From Cryptococcus deneoformans JEC21 (Eukaryota > Basidiomycota > Tremellomycetes > Tremellales > Cryptococcaceae): DNA of 64,000 nucleotides. The stretch is from positions 223,501 through 287,500 of the forward strand of contig NC_006686.1 of the NCBI RefSeq assembly GCF_000091045.1, read 5' to 3'. Shown piece after piece: positions 31,172 to 41,165 of this stretch. Under the pieces are notes generated by a model, which worked only from the letters and a program-made list of their open reading frames with translations, ran no database searches and was not told the DNA's origin. The number at the start of each line of letters is the position of its first letter. Within the stretch, counting starts at the first letter, position 1. A program made the translations under genes and the position numbers.

Positions 31172-32169
31172 CATAGACTTCGTGGGGCCACTACCGCAAT
31201 CACACAGCTTCGACTATCTCATCGTCATTACCGATCGCCTCACCAGCTGGGTCGCTCTCATACCAACAGTCACGACGCTCACGTCCTCCGCTTTTGCTCA
31301 ACTCTACTACGACCAATGGGTCTCTAAATATGAGGTACCACAATCGATCGTCTCAGACCGCGATAAGTTATTCACTGCTGCGTCATGGCGTCGGTTGAAT
31401 TCCCTCCTGGGCACTAAGCTAAAGATGTCCACAGCATACCACCCCCAGACCGATGGTATATCAGAACGATCAAACAAGACAGTCATCCAGATCCTGCGAA
31501 CCTGGACTGACGACCAAGGCCGAAATTGGGCAGCCAACCTACAGCGGGTCGCCTTCGCAATGAACAACACCATCCGACGCTCAACCCACCACACCCCCGC
31601 CGAGCTCGTTTTCGGGAAACGCCTGTCACTCACTCCGCCGCTCCTCCCCTCAACATCAGCTATGGACCCATCCCTCGCTCAACCTACGGCTTCCGAATGG
31701 GATCTCGCTGCCCAACGCATGGCCCTCGAAGAGGGCATCGCTCGTGACGAACTGCTTCTCGCTAAGCATCGGCAAAGTGTTCAAGCCAACAAACATCATC
31801 GGCCGGACCCTGTTTACCACCCGGGAGACAAAGTCTACTTGAACACAGCTGAGTTCCGTCACGAATATAAGACCGCCACTAACCGTTCTGCGAAGTTCAT
31901 GCCCCGCTGGGAAGGCCCCTTCACCATCCTCCAGGCCTTTCCCGAGCAATCACTCTATGAATTGGATGTCCCCGTCACCTCAACACAGTCGACGCCTCGC
32001 CGCCATGTTTCGCGCCTCAAGCCATACCGGGAGTCCGAACAGTATCACCAGCACGCGGTTCCTCGCCTACTCGACCGCCCGGCTGTTTCCTCGCCACGCA
32101 TCCTCCAAATCCTTGAAGACCGCACCCTCACCCCCAAGGGAAATCATCCAAAGGTCTATCAAGTGCGCG
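31172..32169 (+). pseudogene. E-family Gypsy pol fragment (integrase core to C-terminus)
   Basis: The plus-strand frame starts at IDFVGPLPQSHSFDYL and runs through SIVSDRDKLF, TDGISERSNK and HTPAELVFGK to the chromodomain-like tail (RILQILEDRTLTPKG), ending at VYQVRV next to LTR A7. Its first about 140 bp repeat the last about 140 bp of the fragment at 9368-10015. Together the two would cover the second half of an E pol gene with that overlap. Confidence 0.9.
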
Positions 32170-32654
32170 TGTAGGCACTGTGGGTGCCTCACTGCGTTCG
32201 GACAGGGTTCGTTGAGCGTTCGAAGGGGAAATGAGGTTCGAGAAAGCGTTCGAGGAGAGCGTTCATAGAGGTGTAAGATAGTTATAGTTGTCTGAATGGA
32301 CGCAAACTAGCACGGGAATATGCATTAAGTTTGCTAGGTAAAAGGAGAACTATAACTATGTACCAATATATATATATATATATGAATGTATGAGGAAACA
32401 AACAGAAGTCCATCGAAAAAAGGGGCAGAGATCCGGCGAAGTCCGCTGCCACGTTTCGGAAGCAATTTGCTGGTCCTATGCATGAGAATAAATATCATGC
32501 ATAGGATAAGGCCGGACAGAGCTCGATGCCGCGTTTCGGCGAAGTCCGAAAAACGCGTTTCGGCATCAAATCTCACCTACCACATCGACCAATGCATAGG
32601 GATAAATCCTATCATATGGTGAGAACGAGTGGTGGTAAGGGCTCTGCACTTACA
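32170..32654 (-). mobile_element. A-family LTR, variant subfamily (copy A7)
   Basis: The 485-bp LTR ends in the usual A termini. Its downstream half differs from A2-A6 (gttcgttgagcgttcgaagg region) and matches A8. A polypurine tract (GGGCGGGGGAGAG) abuts its start on the right, so it is a 3' LTR. Confidence 0.9.
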
Positions 32655-32771
32655 CTCTCCCCCGCCCAGATGAGAGCCAGGGGAAGACTCGACCGGATCA
32701 AAGAGATAAAGAAAGAATTAAGAGATAAGGCAAAGGAACGTAAAATTGAAAAGAAGAGAATAGGGGCAAAA
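32655..32771 (-). mobile_element. A-family internal 3' end with polypurine tract
   Basis: 117 bp remain of the internal region that preceded 3' LTR A7. The rest was displaced by, or recombined with, the C element whose 3' LTR starts at 32772. It is purine-rich on the plus strand and has no coding potential. Confidence 0.7.
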
Positions 32772-33173
32772 TGTAGACACTGGGTGTCTCACTGAGTGTC
32801 GTAGTAGTATAGTGTGTAGTTGACTAGCAAAACATGCACTGGTTGTAATACATGTGGATTGAGTATTGAAGAACTACAACAATATGCGACTACTATTTTA
32901 CTAAGTACCAACTGTGTGTCAGAAAGTAAAGTTACACACATCAAATGCCACGTCATTACTAAGTATTTCAAATGTAACATTATGCACATGGACTGTTACA
33001 TAATCTGGATGAATACATACACAACAAATATAGCTGAATACTCATACAGCTTATGCATGGGAATGCATGCATGTAAATGCACTGCATAAATTCCTGCATG
33101 TAAATGCAATGCATAAATTCCTGCATATGCAATATGCATAGGGAATAAATGAGTATAGTGCTCTGCACTTACA
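32772..33173 (-). mobile_element. C-family 3' LTR
   Basis: It starts TGTAAGTGCAGAGCAC in the sense direction, sharing its first 14 bases with family A, and ends CACCCAGTGTCTACA. It contains short tandem units around tgcatgtaaatgcaatgc. It is 31 bp shorter than the 5' LTR. Confidence 0.92.
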
Positions 33174-33706
33174 CTCTCCCCCATCTGTCAAAGAGCCTAT
33201 GCCTGGAAGCAAGAACAGCAGTTACCAGGAGGCAGGGACAGGAAAAAGAAATAGAAGTAATAAGAGAAGGACAAAGAGGCAAAAAAGAAAGGAGAAAAAA
33301 ACAGCTATAAGCATGGGGGTCATGGGCTGACTCTGTAAATTCTTGTCACCAGATCCAGGATGGATAAGATGGGGAAGGAGAACGCAGCAGGTAACCACTC
33401 CTGAGCGTAGCCTTTTAAGATTTAGTCTTGTTGAGCACAAGCCAGGGGAAAAACAAACCATAAAGGCCAAAAAAATAACCCAACAGAGCAGCCCAAGCCA
33501 AGCCATGACACTATGGAAGAAAAGAAAAGAGGAGAGGAAACCAGAAAATAAGCAAAAAGGAAGAGAAGAAATGAGCCAGAAAAGAAGAAGAGAGAAGAAG
33601 ATAAAAAGAAAAAATGAAGAGAGAAAAGAAAATGGAAAGGAAGAAGGAACAGGCGGACGAGAAAGAGAAAATAAGGAGAGGAATAGAGAAGAAGAGGAAG
33701 GAATGA
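33174..33706 (-). other. C element 3' untranslated region
   Basis: 533 bp between the stop of the C polyprotein and the 3' LTR. It is very A/G-rich on the plus strand, that is T/C-rich in the sense direction, and ends in the polypurine tract. No gene is seen. Confidence 0.7.
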
Positions 33707-36700
33707 TCAAATGGCAAGATCATCAGGACCCAAGTACTCCTCATACAGGGACTGGAAACCAGCCAGAGGGCGGAGGTCATCCAGATAGCGCCATTGGCCA
33801 GTGGGACCATTGCCAGAGAATACCACACGAAGCTGACGGCGACCACGGAACTCACGATCATCCAGAATCTGTAATAACCTTGGGGAGGAACTAGAGGAAG
33901 GGCTTGATGGCGCTGAAGAAGTCAGAGGTGAGGTCTGATGAAAGCGAGAAGATGAGAGGTAGGGCTTGAGAAGGTTGGCATGGAACTTGGTGTAACTGCC
34001 AGAGGGAGAGTCTGGAAGATCCAAGGTATACACTGAGCGGTTGGAGTGAGCAGCCAGTACCTTGTAAGAACCTTGGAAACGTGGGAAGAACTTAGCAGCA
34101 CGGAAATCCCCATCACCAGACTTGAACTCTTTGAGTCTATTGCGAGTATCCAACCAGACCCAATCTCCAACATTGTAAATGATCTCCGACCGACGGTGGC
34201 GGTTAGCTTGGGTAGCCATGCGATGCTTAGCCAAGACCAGGTTGTCCTGAGCGTCGGCCAGGAAGAGATCTTGTTGAGCAGCAGCGGCGGTCCAGTCAGC
34301 ACGAGTAGGGACGGACTCGCGAGTGAAGGGTGGCGGGCGGGCGATGCCAGGAAGCGTGCGGAGGCGGCGGCCAAAGACAAGCTGAATGGGAGAGTACCCT
34401 GTAGAACGACGGACAGTATTGTTCATAGCCTGAGAAATACGAGGAAGGAACTTAGCCCATGAAGTGCCCTGTCTGTTAACCCAACTCCGCAACAATTGTC
34501 CTACTGTCTTGTTTGATCTCTCTGAAGTCCCATCAGTTTGCGGATGAAAAGCAGTCGACATCTTCAACCGGACACCCTGTTCATCCCAAAGGGTTGTCCA
34601 AAAGCGAGAGGTGAAGAGAGCGTCACGATCCGAGGTGATGGAGAGCGGTAAGCCATAGCGAGAGACCCAACAGTTCCAGAAGAGAAGGGCGAGGTCGCGA
34701 GCGTTGAGGGTGGTGGAGCATGGGACGAGTTCGATGAAGCCAGTTAACCAGTCGGTGATGGTGAGGAGATAGTCGTGGCCGCCAGCGCTGGGTAGAGGAC
34801 CAACAAAATCCATAGCGATATCGTCGAATTTGTCGCGAGGGACCGGCAGCGGATGCAAGGGACCGACAGGTTTTTTGGTGGATGCATTTGCCTGTTGACA
34901 TGAGTGACAAGCACGGACGAACTCACGGACATCTCCAACCAAGCCTTCCCAGAAGTAGCTGTCACGTAATACCTCCACTGTTTTCTCTATGCCCAAGTGT
35001 GCTGCAGTGCCTTCATGTGCTTGATGCATAAGGTCCTCATGAAGAGTGTCAACATCGGGGATGCAGAGGCGGTTATCGAGAAGGAGGAGAGTATGAGTGT
35101 CATGGGGGATGGTAGAGACGCCAGGAGCTGTGGTAGGATCAGCGAGCCAGTCCTTGAACAGATTCTCACGGTCATAACCCTGGGCAATGGTACGAATAAG
35201 CTCCGGTGCTAATGTGGGAGCGAAGGTGACCACGGGGGCGAGAATACAATTGTCGGGCTCGGGCAGGGCGGGATCGGTGGGCGGAAGAGTGTCGGAGCCA
35301 ATGTGTCGTGAAAGATGGTCGGCTAAGACGTTATGTTCACCCTTGATATACTCTATACGAACGTCGAAGTCTTTGAGGATGTCCAGCCAGCGGATTTGTC
35401 GAGAGGACAAGTTGCGTTGACCTAAGAACCATTTGAGCGTAAAATGATCTGTGAAAGCATACACGGGAATACCATAAAGGAAAGGGCGCCAATGATCAAG
35501 AGAATGGACGATGGCCAGGAGTTCGCGCTCGTGTGTGGAGTAGTTGCGTTGTGCAGAGTTGAACGAGCGAGAATCGTAGGCGACAGGTTGAGCGTTTTCC
35601 TTGGTAGTACTGACGCCTATCCAGGCGCCCATGCCGACTTTGGATGCATCTGTGGTGAGGAAAACCTTGAGAGTACCAGCCTTGACAGCATCATAGTCGA
35701 TTGTAGTCAAGCAGGGAACAGTACTCACGGCGCGACGCAAAGCGTCAAAGGCTACCCGTTCCTTAGGCCCATAGTTCCACCTCCAACCCTGCCATGACTC
35801 TTGCAAACGGCCCTTATGCTCCTTCAAGTGCCTGTAGTAGGCTTTCTCGGCGGCAGTGTTGGGAGGGAGACATGCGTGCAAGACCGAAGCGTGAGTAGCA
35901 AGGCTGGGTATGAACTCACGGAGATAGTTCAATAAACCAAGAAACGAGTGTAAAGCCTTGGGAGTCGTGGGGTGAGGGAACTGTTCAATGCGTGCGATTT
36001 TCGTGGGGTCGGGGAGTATCTGACCAGGACGGATGACATGGCCAAGGAAAGAGGTTTCGGTGAGGTAGAACTGTGATTTCTCACGAGAACAGCGCAAGCC
36101 ACTCCGACGCAGAGCTGCGAGAACACTCACACAATTTCGACGAAGATCCTCGCTGTCCGTTCCCCAGATGATGATATCGTCCACGTACGCCTCGCAACAT
36201 TCTCCAGCGAGACCTTGCAGTGCTTCATTGATGCGACGTTGTTGGGCAGCAGGTGCATTCCGAATGCCCTGCGGCATGACGACCCATTCCAGCAACCCAA
36301 GCGGTGTTGTAATCGCCGTCTTGTGAATGTCGTCGTCCTTCATCAACGTCTGAAAGAAGGCATCCTTACAGTCGAGCTTGGCGAAAAGATTGCCGCGTCG
36401 AGCAGCACGGTGCAAGATGTCCTGGATGTTTCCCATAGGATACATGTCGGGCACGGTCTGGTTATTGAGTGCGCGAAAGTCGCAGACGAGACGGTGTTGG
36501 CCATTGGGTTTCTTGACGAGAAAGGCAGGTGACGCCCAAGGAGAACTAGAGTAGCGTAGACGACCTGCATTCAGATGTTCAGCAATCATCTCACGGAAAC
36601 GGGGCAAAAGAGTTTCAGGAACCCGGTAGGGAGCTGCATGACTGGGCGTAGCGTTAGGTTTCAAGATGATTTCGAACCTAACACCACTCTTGGTCTTCGT

Positions 36701-38587
36701 AATGCTTGGGAAATCGGCTACATCACCCAGTTTGTCACAAAAAACTTCTGCAAAGTCGTTCTTGAGTTGTGCAATGATCTCGGCGTAGGAAGCAGTTTCA
36801 GCCGCACCGAGAGAGACAGAATTTGATGAAGGAATCGCCGAAAATTTGGTGGTTATCGCCGAAGGCTGAGGCGCGACAGGAGTTTGCGAAACTTTTGACT
36901 TGTGAAAAATTTTGGAGTGAGGTGTGGGAACGGTGACGTCTTCGTTTGGCGCAGCAGCAGTTGTCGAAACTTTTGACTTGTGAAAAATTTTGGAGTGGCG
37001 CATGGGAACGGTGACGTCAGTCCCGGCGAGAGGAGAAATTTTCGCATCATGAGAAACTGGTGGGGGAGTCGTGGGAACGGCGACATCATTGCCGGTGAGA
37101 ACTTTCCCAGAGCTGCTCAAGAGACGCCGAAAAAGAGGACTTTGATCAAGTAGATGATAGCGCTTGCAGAAATTGAGACCCAAGATCCCATCATATGTAC
37201 CGTTCAACTCCATGACAACTCCTTCGCCTGAATATATTGCATGTCGAACCCTAAACGTTCCACTCGTCACATCTCTGACTACCGGCCCAGGTTTCCCACC
37301 AGCCAACCGCACAGTACGCTCCACTGCGTCCTTTCGGACTTTCCAACCTAGTCTAGCTACCACTGACGGATCAAAGAAAGATGTACCAGCGCCCGTGTCG
37401 AGGAGAAATCGGAGAGGAGGGGGAGGGGCAATCGAGGTACGTCCGTCAGCGGCAGCAGAGGCTTGAATGACTAGAGGAGGATGAAACAGTGCGTACGAGG
37501 TCTCGTCTGAGTCAATAGACGTCTCAAGCTGGAGATGATCGTCAAGCTGACTGGTAAGTTCTTGGATGAGAACCTCGTGGTTGTCGACGTGGCGAGAGTT
37601 GACACGCGTAGGACCACGGCGGTTGGGACAGGTTTTGAAGTTGTGGCCCACCTTGCGGCAGTCCTTGCATCGGTTTTCTTTGGCGAAAAGTTCGCGAATG
37701 TGTTTACCGGCAGGAGAGAGATAGTAAGGTAGGGGGTTTTGAGCTTGATAATAGTGACTGATTGGATGAGCCAGGTGCGGTTGGGTCTGCGAGGTGACCG
37801 AGGCTTGAGGTTTGATGCGAGCATGAGTGGGTTGATCCCGGTTCTCCAAATACTTGACAACTGTCAGTTCTAACAGGTTGCGTACCTCGTCCAAGCTTCC
37901 ATTCCTGAACTCCGGCGTCGTCATCAAACGAATGAATAATGGCTCGGGACAAGCGCCGCGGTAAAGGGTGGCCATAGAGGTGTCACTGGGATAGAGGTCA
38001 GTGCCCATCAAATTGTGTCGGTGTTGTATGGCTTGGTTATCGAAGGTTTCCCAGTCGCTAACCTGATTGAACTGTAGGCGGAGGAGGGAACGAAGTTCTT
38101 TCTGATCCCAGGCGAGCGGCATCGCTGCCTTTTTGAAAGCCACTGTCCATGCGTCCCATCCCGACTCGCCATCTGCTTCCATCATCCGACCAGTAGTCCT
38201 CACCCATGCTTTCAGCGCGGTACATTCGATAGAGTTGTTCGCCACCTCCAGGATAATGACTCGCAGTTTCTCTGTCTGGGCATCGTCATCTTGAGGGGAA
38301 AAAAGCGAATTAGTCCGGAGAAGTTTCTCTAGACGATCAATGTGAAGAAGGACAGCTGGAGCATCACGAATGGGACCAGTAAAGTTCGGAATGCTGGAGG
38401 CTTGTGGGATAGTTACTTCTCGAGGTTTGTGATTCCCCTGAGTACCGAAGAGACTTTGCTGACTGGTTAATTTCGACAGGTGGAGGATAACTGCTGCCAC
38501 CTGAGCATTGATGTCTCCTTCGACAGGAGATGCGTTTGCCTCCTCCGAGGGAGGAGTGTCTTTGAGCGTTTGACCCTTGGGGGGCAT
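33707..38587 (-). CDS. C-family Gypsy Gag-Pol polyprotein, intact frame
   Basis: A 1626-codon frame starts at ATG 38587 (MPPKGQTLKD), 67 bp after the 5' LTR. Gag resembles that of family A (IILEVANNSIECTALKAWV; YYLSPAGKHIRELF). Further motifs: CCHC knuckle CKDCRKVGHNFKTC (about residue 310); protease LLDTGAGTSFFD; reverse transcriptase with CDFRALNN, KLDCKDAFFQ, VVMPQG and YVDDIIIWG; RNase H (FLTTDASKVGMGAWIG, IEYIKGEHNVLADHLSR); integrase HHCC (HEGTAAHLG, CHSCQQAN) and D,D,E core (MDFVGPLP, SITSDRD, TDGTSERSNK). The chromodomain-like tail has RLLQILDDREFRG...QWRYLDD...LYEEYLG. No stop or frameshift is seen, so it may be coding-competent. Gag, protease and pol are in one frame. Confidence 0.95.
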   Translation of the reverse strand: MPPKGQTLKDTPPSEEANASPVEGDINAQVAAVILHLSKLTSQQSLFGTQGNHKPREVTIPQASSIPNFTGPIRDAPAVLLHIDRLEKLLRTNSLFSPQDDDAQTEKLRVIILEVANNSIECTALKAWVRTTGRMMEADGESGWDAWTVAFKKAAMPLAWDQKELRSLLRLQFNQVSDWETFDNQAIQHRHNLMGTDLYPSDTSMATLYRGACPEPLFIRLMTTPEFRNGSLDEVRNLLELTVVKYLENRDQPTHARIKPQASVTSQTQPHLAHPISHYYQAQNPLPYYLSPAGKHIRELFAKENRCKDCRKVGHNFKTCPNRRGPTRVNSRHVDNHEVLIQELTSQLDDHLQLETSIDSDETSYALFHPPLVIQASAAADGRTSIAPPPPLRFLLDTGAGTSFFDPSVVARLGWKVRKDAVERTVRLAGGKPGPVVRDVTSGTFRVRHAIYSGEGVVMELNGTYDGILGLNFCKRYHLLDQSPLFRRLLSSSGKVLTGNDVAVPTTPPPVSHDAKISPLAGTDVTVPMRHSKIFHKSKVSTTAAAPNEDVTVPTPHSKIFHKSKVSQTPVAPQPSAITTKFSAIPSSNSVSLGAAETASYAEIIAQLKNDFAEVFCDKLGDVADFPSITKTKSGVRFEIILKPNATPSHAAPYRVPETLLPRFREMIAEHLNAGRLRYSSSPWASPAFLVKKPNGQHRLVCDFRALNNQTVPDMYPMGNIQDILHRAARRGNLFAKLDCKDAFFQTLMKDDDIHKTAITTPLGLLEWVVMPQGIRNAPAAQQRRINEALQGLAGECCEAYVDDIIIWGTDSEDLRRNCVSVLAALRRSGLRCSREKSQFYLTETSFLGHVIRPGQILPDPTKIARIEQFPHPTTPKALHSFLGLLNYLREFIPSLATHASVLHACLPPNTAAEKAYYRHLKEHKGRLQESWQGWRWNYGPKERVAFDALRRAVSTVPCLTTIDYDAVKAGTLKVFLTTDASKVGMGAWIGVSTTKENAQPVAYDSRSFNSAQRNYSTHERELLAIVHSLDHWRPFLYGIPVYAFTDHFTLKWFLGQRNLSSRQIRWLDILKDFDVRIEYIKGEHNVLADHLSRHIGSDTLPPTDPALPEPDNCILAPVVTFAPTLAPELIRTIAQGYDRENLFKDWLADPTTAPGVSTIPHDTHTLLLLDNRLCIPDVDTLHEDLMHQAHEGTAAHLGIEKTVEVLRDSYFWEGLVGDVREFVRACHSCQQANASTKKPVGPLHPLPVPRDKFDDIAMDFVGPLPSAGGHDYLLTITDWLTGFIELVPCSTTLNARDLALLFWNCWVSRYGLPLSITSDRDALFTSRFWTTLWDEQGVRLKMSTAFHPQTDGTSERSNKTVGQLLRSWVNRQGTSWAKFLPRISQAMNNTVRRSTGYSPIQLVFGRRLRTLPGIARPPPFTRESVPTRADWTAAAAQQDLFLADAQDNLVLAKHRMATQANRHRRSEIIYNVGDWVWLDTRNRLKEFKSGDGDFRAAKFFPRFQGSYKVLAAHSNRSVYTLDLPDSPSGSYTKFHANLLKPYLSSSRFHQTSPLTSSAPSSPSSSSSPRLLQILDDREFRGRRQLRVVFSGNGPTGQWRYLDDLRPLAGFQSLYEEYLGPDDLAI

Positions 38588-38654
38588 GAGGGGCGTTTGA
38601 GCGTTTGGTGAGTGGGCATTTGGCGTTATTTTGTGTGCGTTGTTTTGAAAAAAG

Positions 38655-39087
38655 TGTAGACACTGGGTGTCTCACTGAGTGTCGTAGTAGTATAGTGTGT
38701 AGTTGACTAGCAAAACATGCACTGGTTGTAATACATGTGGATTGAGTATTGAAGAACTACAACAATATGCGACTACTATTTTACTAAGTACCAACTGTGT
38801 GTCAGAAAGTAAAGTTACACACATCAAATGCCATGTCATTACTAAGTATTTCAAATGTAACATTATGCACATGGACTGTTACATAATCTGGATGAATACA
38901 TACACAACAAATATAGCTGAATATTCATACAGCTTATACATGGGAATGCATGCATGTAAATGCACTGCATAAATTCCTGCATGTAAATGCAATGCATAAA
39001 TTCCTGCATATGCAATATGCATAGGAGGATGCATGCACAAAGACTGCATGCATAGAGAATAAATGAGTATAGTGCTCTGCACTTACA
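38655..39087 (-). mobile_element. C-family 5' LTR
   Basis: The 433-bp LTR is followed in the sense direction by CTTTTTTCAAAACAACG (38654 downward), the putative primer site, then a 67-bp leader. It carries 31 bp (around 39029-39059, atgcatg-rich) that the 3' LTR lacks. Confidence 0.92.
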
Positions 39088-39567
39088 TGGATTGTCCAGG
39101 CGCAGAAGCGGTCTATGAGTTTGCATATGTTTGTTGATCACTGGGCAGAGTGTCAACGAAGCTATAATTAAAGCACTCAAAAGAACTACAGCAGGTCGCG
39201 GACAACCAAAGGAAAAGGGCTCTCTTTCTAAAGATAAAGAAGAAGTTACAAGCATACCTGGGCAGAGTGTCAACGAAGCTATAATTACTAAAGTCCGCCC
39301 AGTTAGCATAAAACCACAATCCAAGTAGGAAGTGGGACTCACAAGCACTCAAAAGAACTACAGCAGGTCGCGGACAACCAAAGGAAAAGAACTCTCTTTC
39401 TAAAGATAAAGAAGAGAGGCTTTTCCTTGCTGCAAATTCCTTTGAGGCCTGTGAGGAGCGCACAAAATAAACGGAATCAAAATAAGAGAAAAGCGGCAGC
39501 AAATCTATGTATGAAGTGGAACAGACCTTGGGATCATAATGACCGTGTTTGGCATGCATGCCTTACA
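39088..39567 (-). mobile_element. Truncated D-family LTR (copy D4)
   Basis: 480 bp of a D LTR. The sense-direction end (about 110 bp up to GTTGTTACA) is missing where the C element's 5' LTR begins. The intron-like insert is at 39288-39342. Copy 1 has a private change (gggctc to gaactc near 39390) that copy 2 lacks. Confidence 0.92.
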
Positions 39568-39572
39568 CCTTG

Positions 39573-39686
39573 TCGGTGGAAGCAGAAACCGTGATCCCGG
39601 CATCGAGGAGAGCAGAGCGGAGGTCCTCCCTGGTCACCGTGGCGAGGAAGGTGCGGAGCAGGGACTGGGGCAGAGTGCTCATATCA
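39573..39686 (-). pseudogene. Short gag-like N-terminal fragment
   Basis: An ATG at 39686 starts a 38-codon frame (MSTLPQSLLRTFLATVTRED...) that runs into LTR D4. Position and style suggest the start of a retrotransposon gag, perhaps the part missing from the D element, but nothing in the window confirms this. Confidence 0.3.
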
Positions 39687-39689
39687 GAA

Positions 39690-40484
39690 AGCAAGTCGGT
39701 AGGTATAACTTTGGAAAAGCAAGTCCGTAGGTAGAATATAGGTGACAAGGTGAAGATGAAATGAATTAGAAGATGAAGATGATAGAAGCTAAGCATAAAG
39801 ACAGCCTCAGTTGAACGATGGACAAGGGACAGGCACTCAACTGCACGGAACCTGCCACACCCATCCTCCACTCAATAACTCCGGCTAACACTTTAGCCGC
39901 CCATTTAGTGCCCCTTCTTAGTCTTCAACCCATAAATACCAATTATAGGGTCCAGCTTGACTGCGTTGTGTAAATTTCGCATTTATCTATGCATATCTGG
40001 TGACCAATTGGTGCAGATAGAGGCAAGCGAAACAAACCCATTAGCTACTGGATTTAAATCCCAATAAGAGCTCAAAATAAGCTGTACTAGCTGCTCAAAA
40101 TAACCACAGCAAGAAGCTTGAAACGAGCTTGTAATTGTTCTTGAAATGAGCCGGAAATCAAGCCACCTCAAGGCTCATTATAAGCGCCATATAGGGTCAA
40201 ATCGAGCCAGTAAATCGAGTTGATTGAAACACTTTTCACTTAAAACAAGCTGGTGCGAATTTGGCTTGAAACAAGCTGCTGCAGGTCCCATAGTGTATTC
40301 AAGATGCTTTGGAAGCAGGAAGCAAGTTAGGGAACAGTAAATCCACTACAGTGCAATATGAATATAGAAAAAGAGTCTTCAAACAGTGGACTGCAGATAA
40401 CCAGATAGAAACAGGGTGAGCGCCACATCTGGAAGATCTTCTGGCTGTTTTTGGCACTGACTGGCTGAGACAGGGAACAAGTCA
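39690..40484. other. Stretch without a recognisable gene
   Basis: No domain-bearing frame is found. Around 40070-40280 are loosely repeated motifs such as gcttgaaacgagctt and cttgaaacaagctgctg. These could be a decayed transposon end left of the Crypton remnant. Confidence 0.4.
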
Positions 40485-41110
40485 ATGGGGCTGTCGTCCT
40501 TCTCCATTTCATGTGGGACTATGTCTTCACTTGTCCCAAGAATTCTTGAACAAAAGGATTCACTAGCCAGGCTCCTTCTACCACAAGCGCCGCTTCCTTT
40601 CCCAATTCAAATTCATCACACGACAGTGCTCATCCAAGTAACTCCAGTGTCTCTTGTCTTCGCAATGGGTCTCTTGTTGGTCACATGTGCTTTGAGCCAG
40701 AATCTGTCAGAGAAAACAGAACACCTTCTACCCAACTGGCTGGCGTGGCTGAATTGGATGAAGAAGATATCAATGACAGTGACAATGAGAGCAGTGATAG
40801 CGATAGGGAAATGGAGGATGATGGTGTCGAAATGAGTGTCAGGTCTATCAGAGATGGACCCGATTTGACAGCCTCTTTACAAGCCACAGTCAATGACAAC
40901 AGTTCAGATGAAGATGAGGAGGATGAAAACGAGGTCCCTGAAGGTTTGATGCAAGATGTTAATGATAGGATAATACCCATTGGCACTGGTATGTCGAAGA
41001 AGAAAAGAAGCAGTGCAGGGAAGAAAAGTGCTGTCCAGGGGAAAAACAGGTTGAATATGGATGAGACACTACAAAAGAAGGGAGAGATGAGGAGGAAGGG
41101 GAAGAAGGAA

Positions 41111-41165
41111 GAGAAGGGAGAGAAGGGAGAGAAGGGAGAGAAGGGAGAGAAGGGAGAGAATGGAG
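41111..41165. repeat. 9-bp minisatellite (Gly-Glu-Lys codons)
   Basis: Tandem repeats of an agaagggag-type 9-bp unit inside the recombinase remnant. They keep the frame and add a highly charged stretch. Confidence 0.85.

Larger units (their letters stand above)
32772..39087 (-). mobile_element. C-family Ty3/Gypsy element with intact gag-pol frame
   Basis: Two LTRs (3' 32772-33173, 402 bp; 5' 38655-39087, 433 bp) enclose a single long frame. A polypurine tract (ATGGGGGAGAG) abuts the 3' LTR, and a C plus T-run primer-like site follows the 5' LTR. The flanks do not repeat (gcaaaa on the left, tggat on the right). The LTRs differ by a 31-bp indel near 39029 and some substitutions. The element is therefore older than E, or its ends come from different copies. 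Confidence 0.92.

Noticed and set aside
33511..33861. Very hydrophobic minus-strand frame near the end of the C element
   Set aside because: It is an artefact of the T/C-rich 3' untranslated region and partly overlaps the end of the C polyprotein in another frame.
38941..39060. CRISPR-like short repeats around tgcatgtaaatgcaatgc
   Set aside because: Units are adjacent, short and inside an LTR of a eukaryotic retroelement. There are no spacers.
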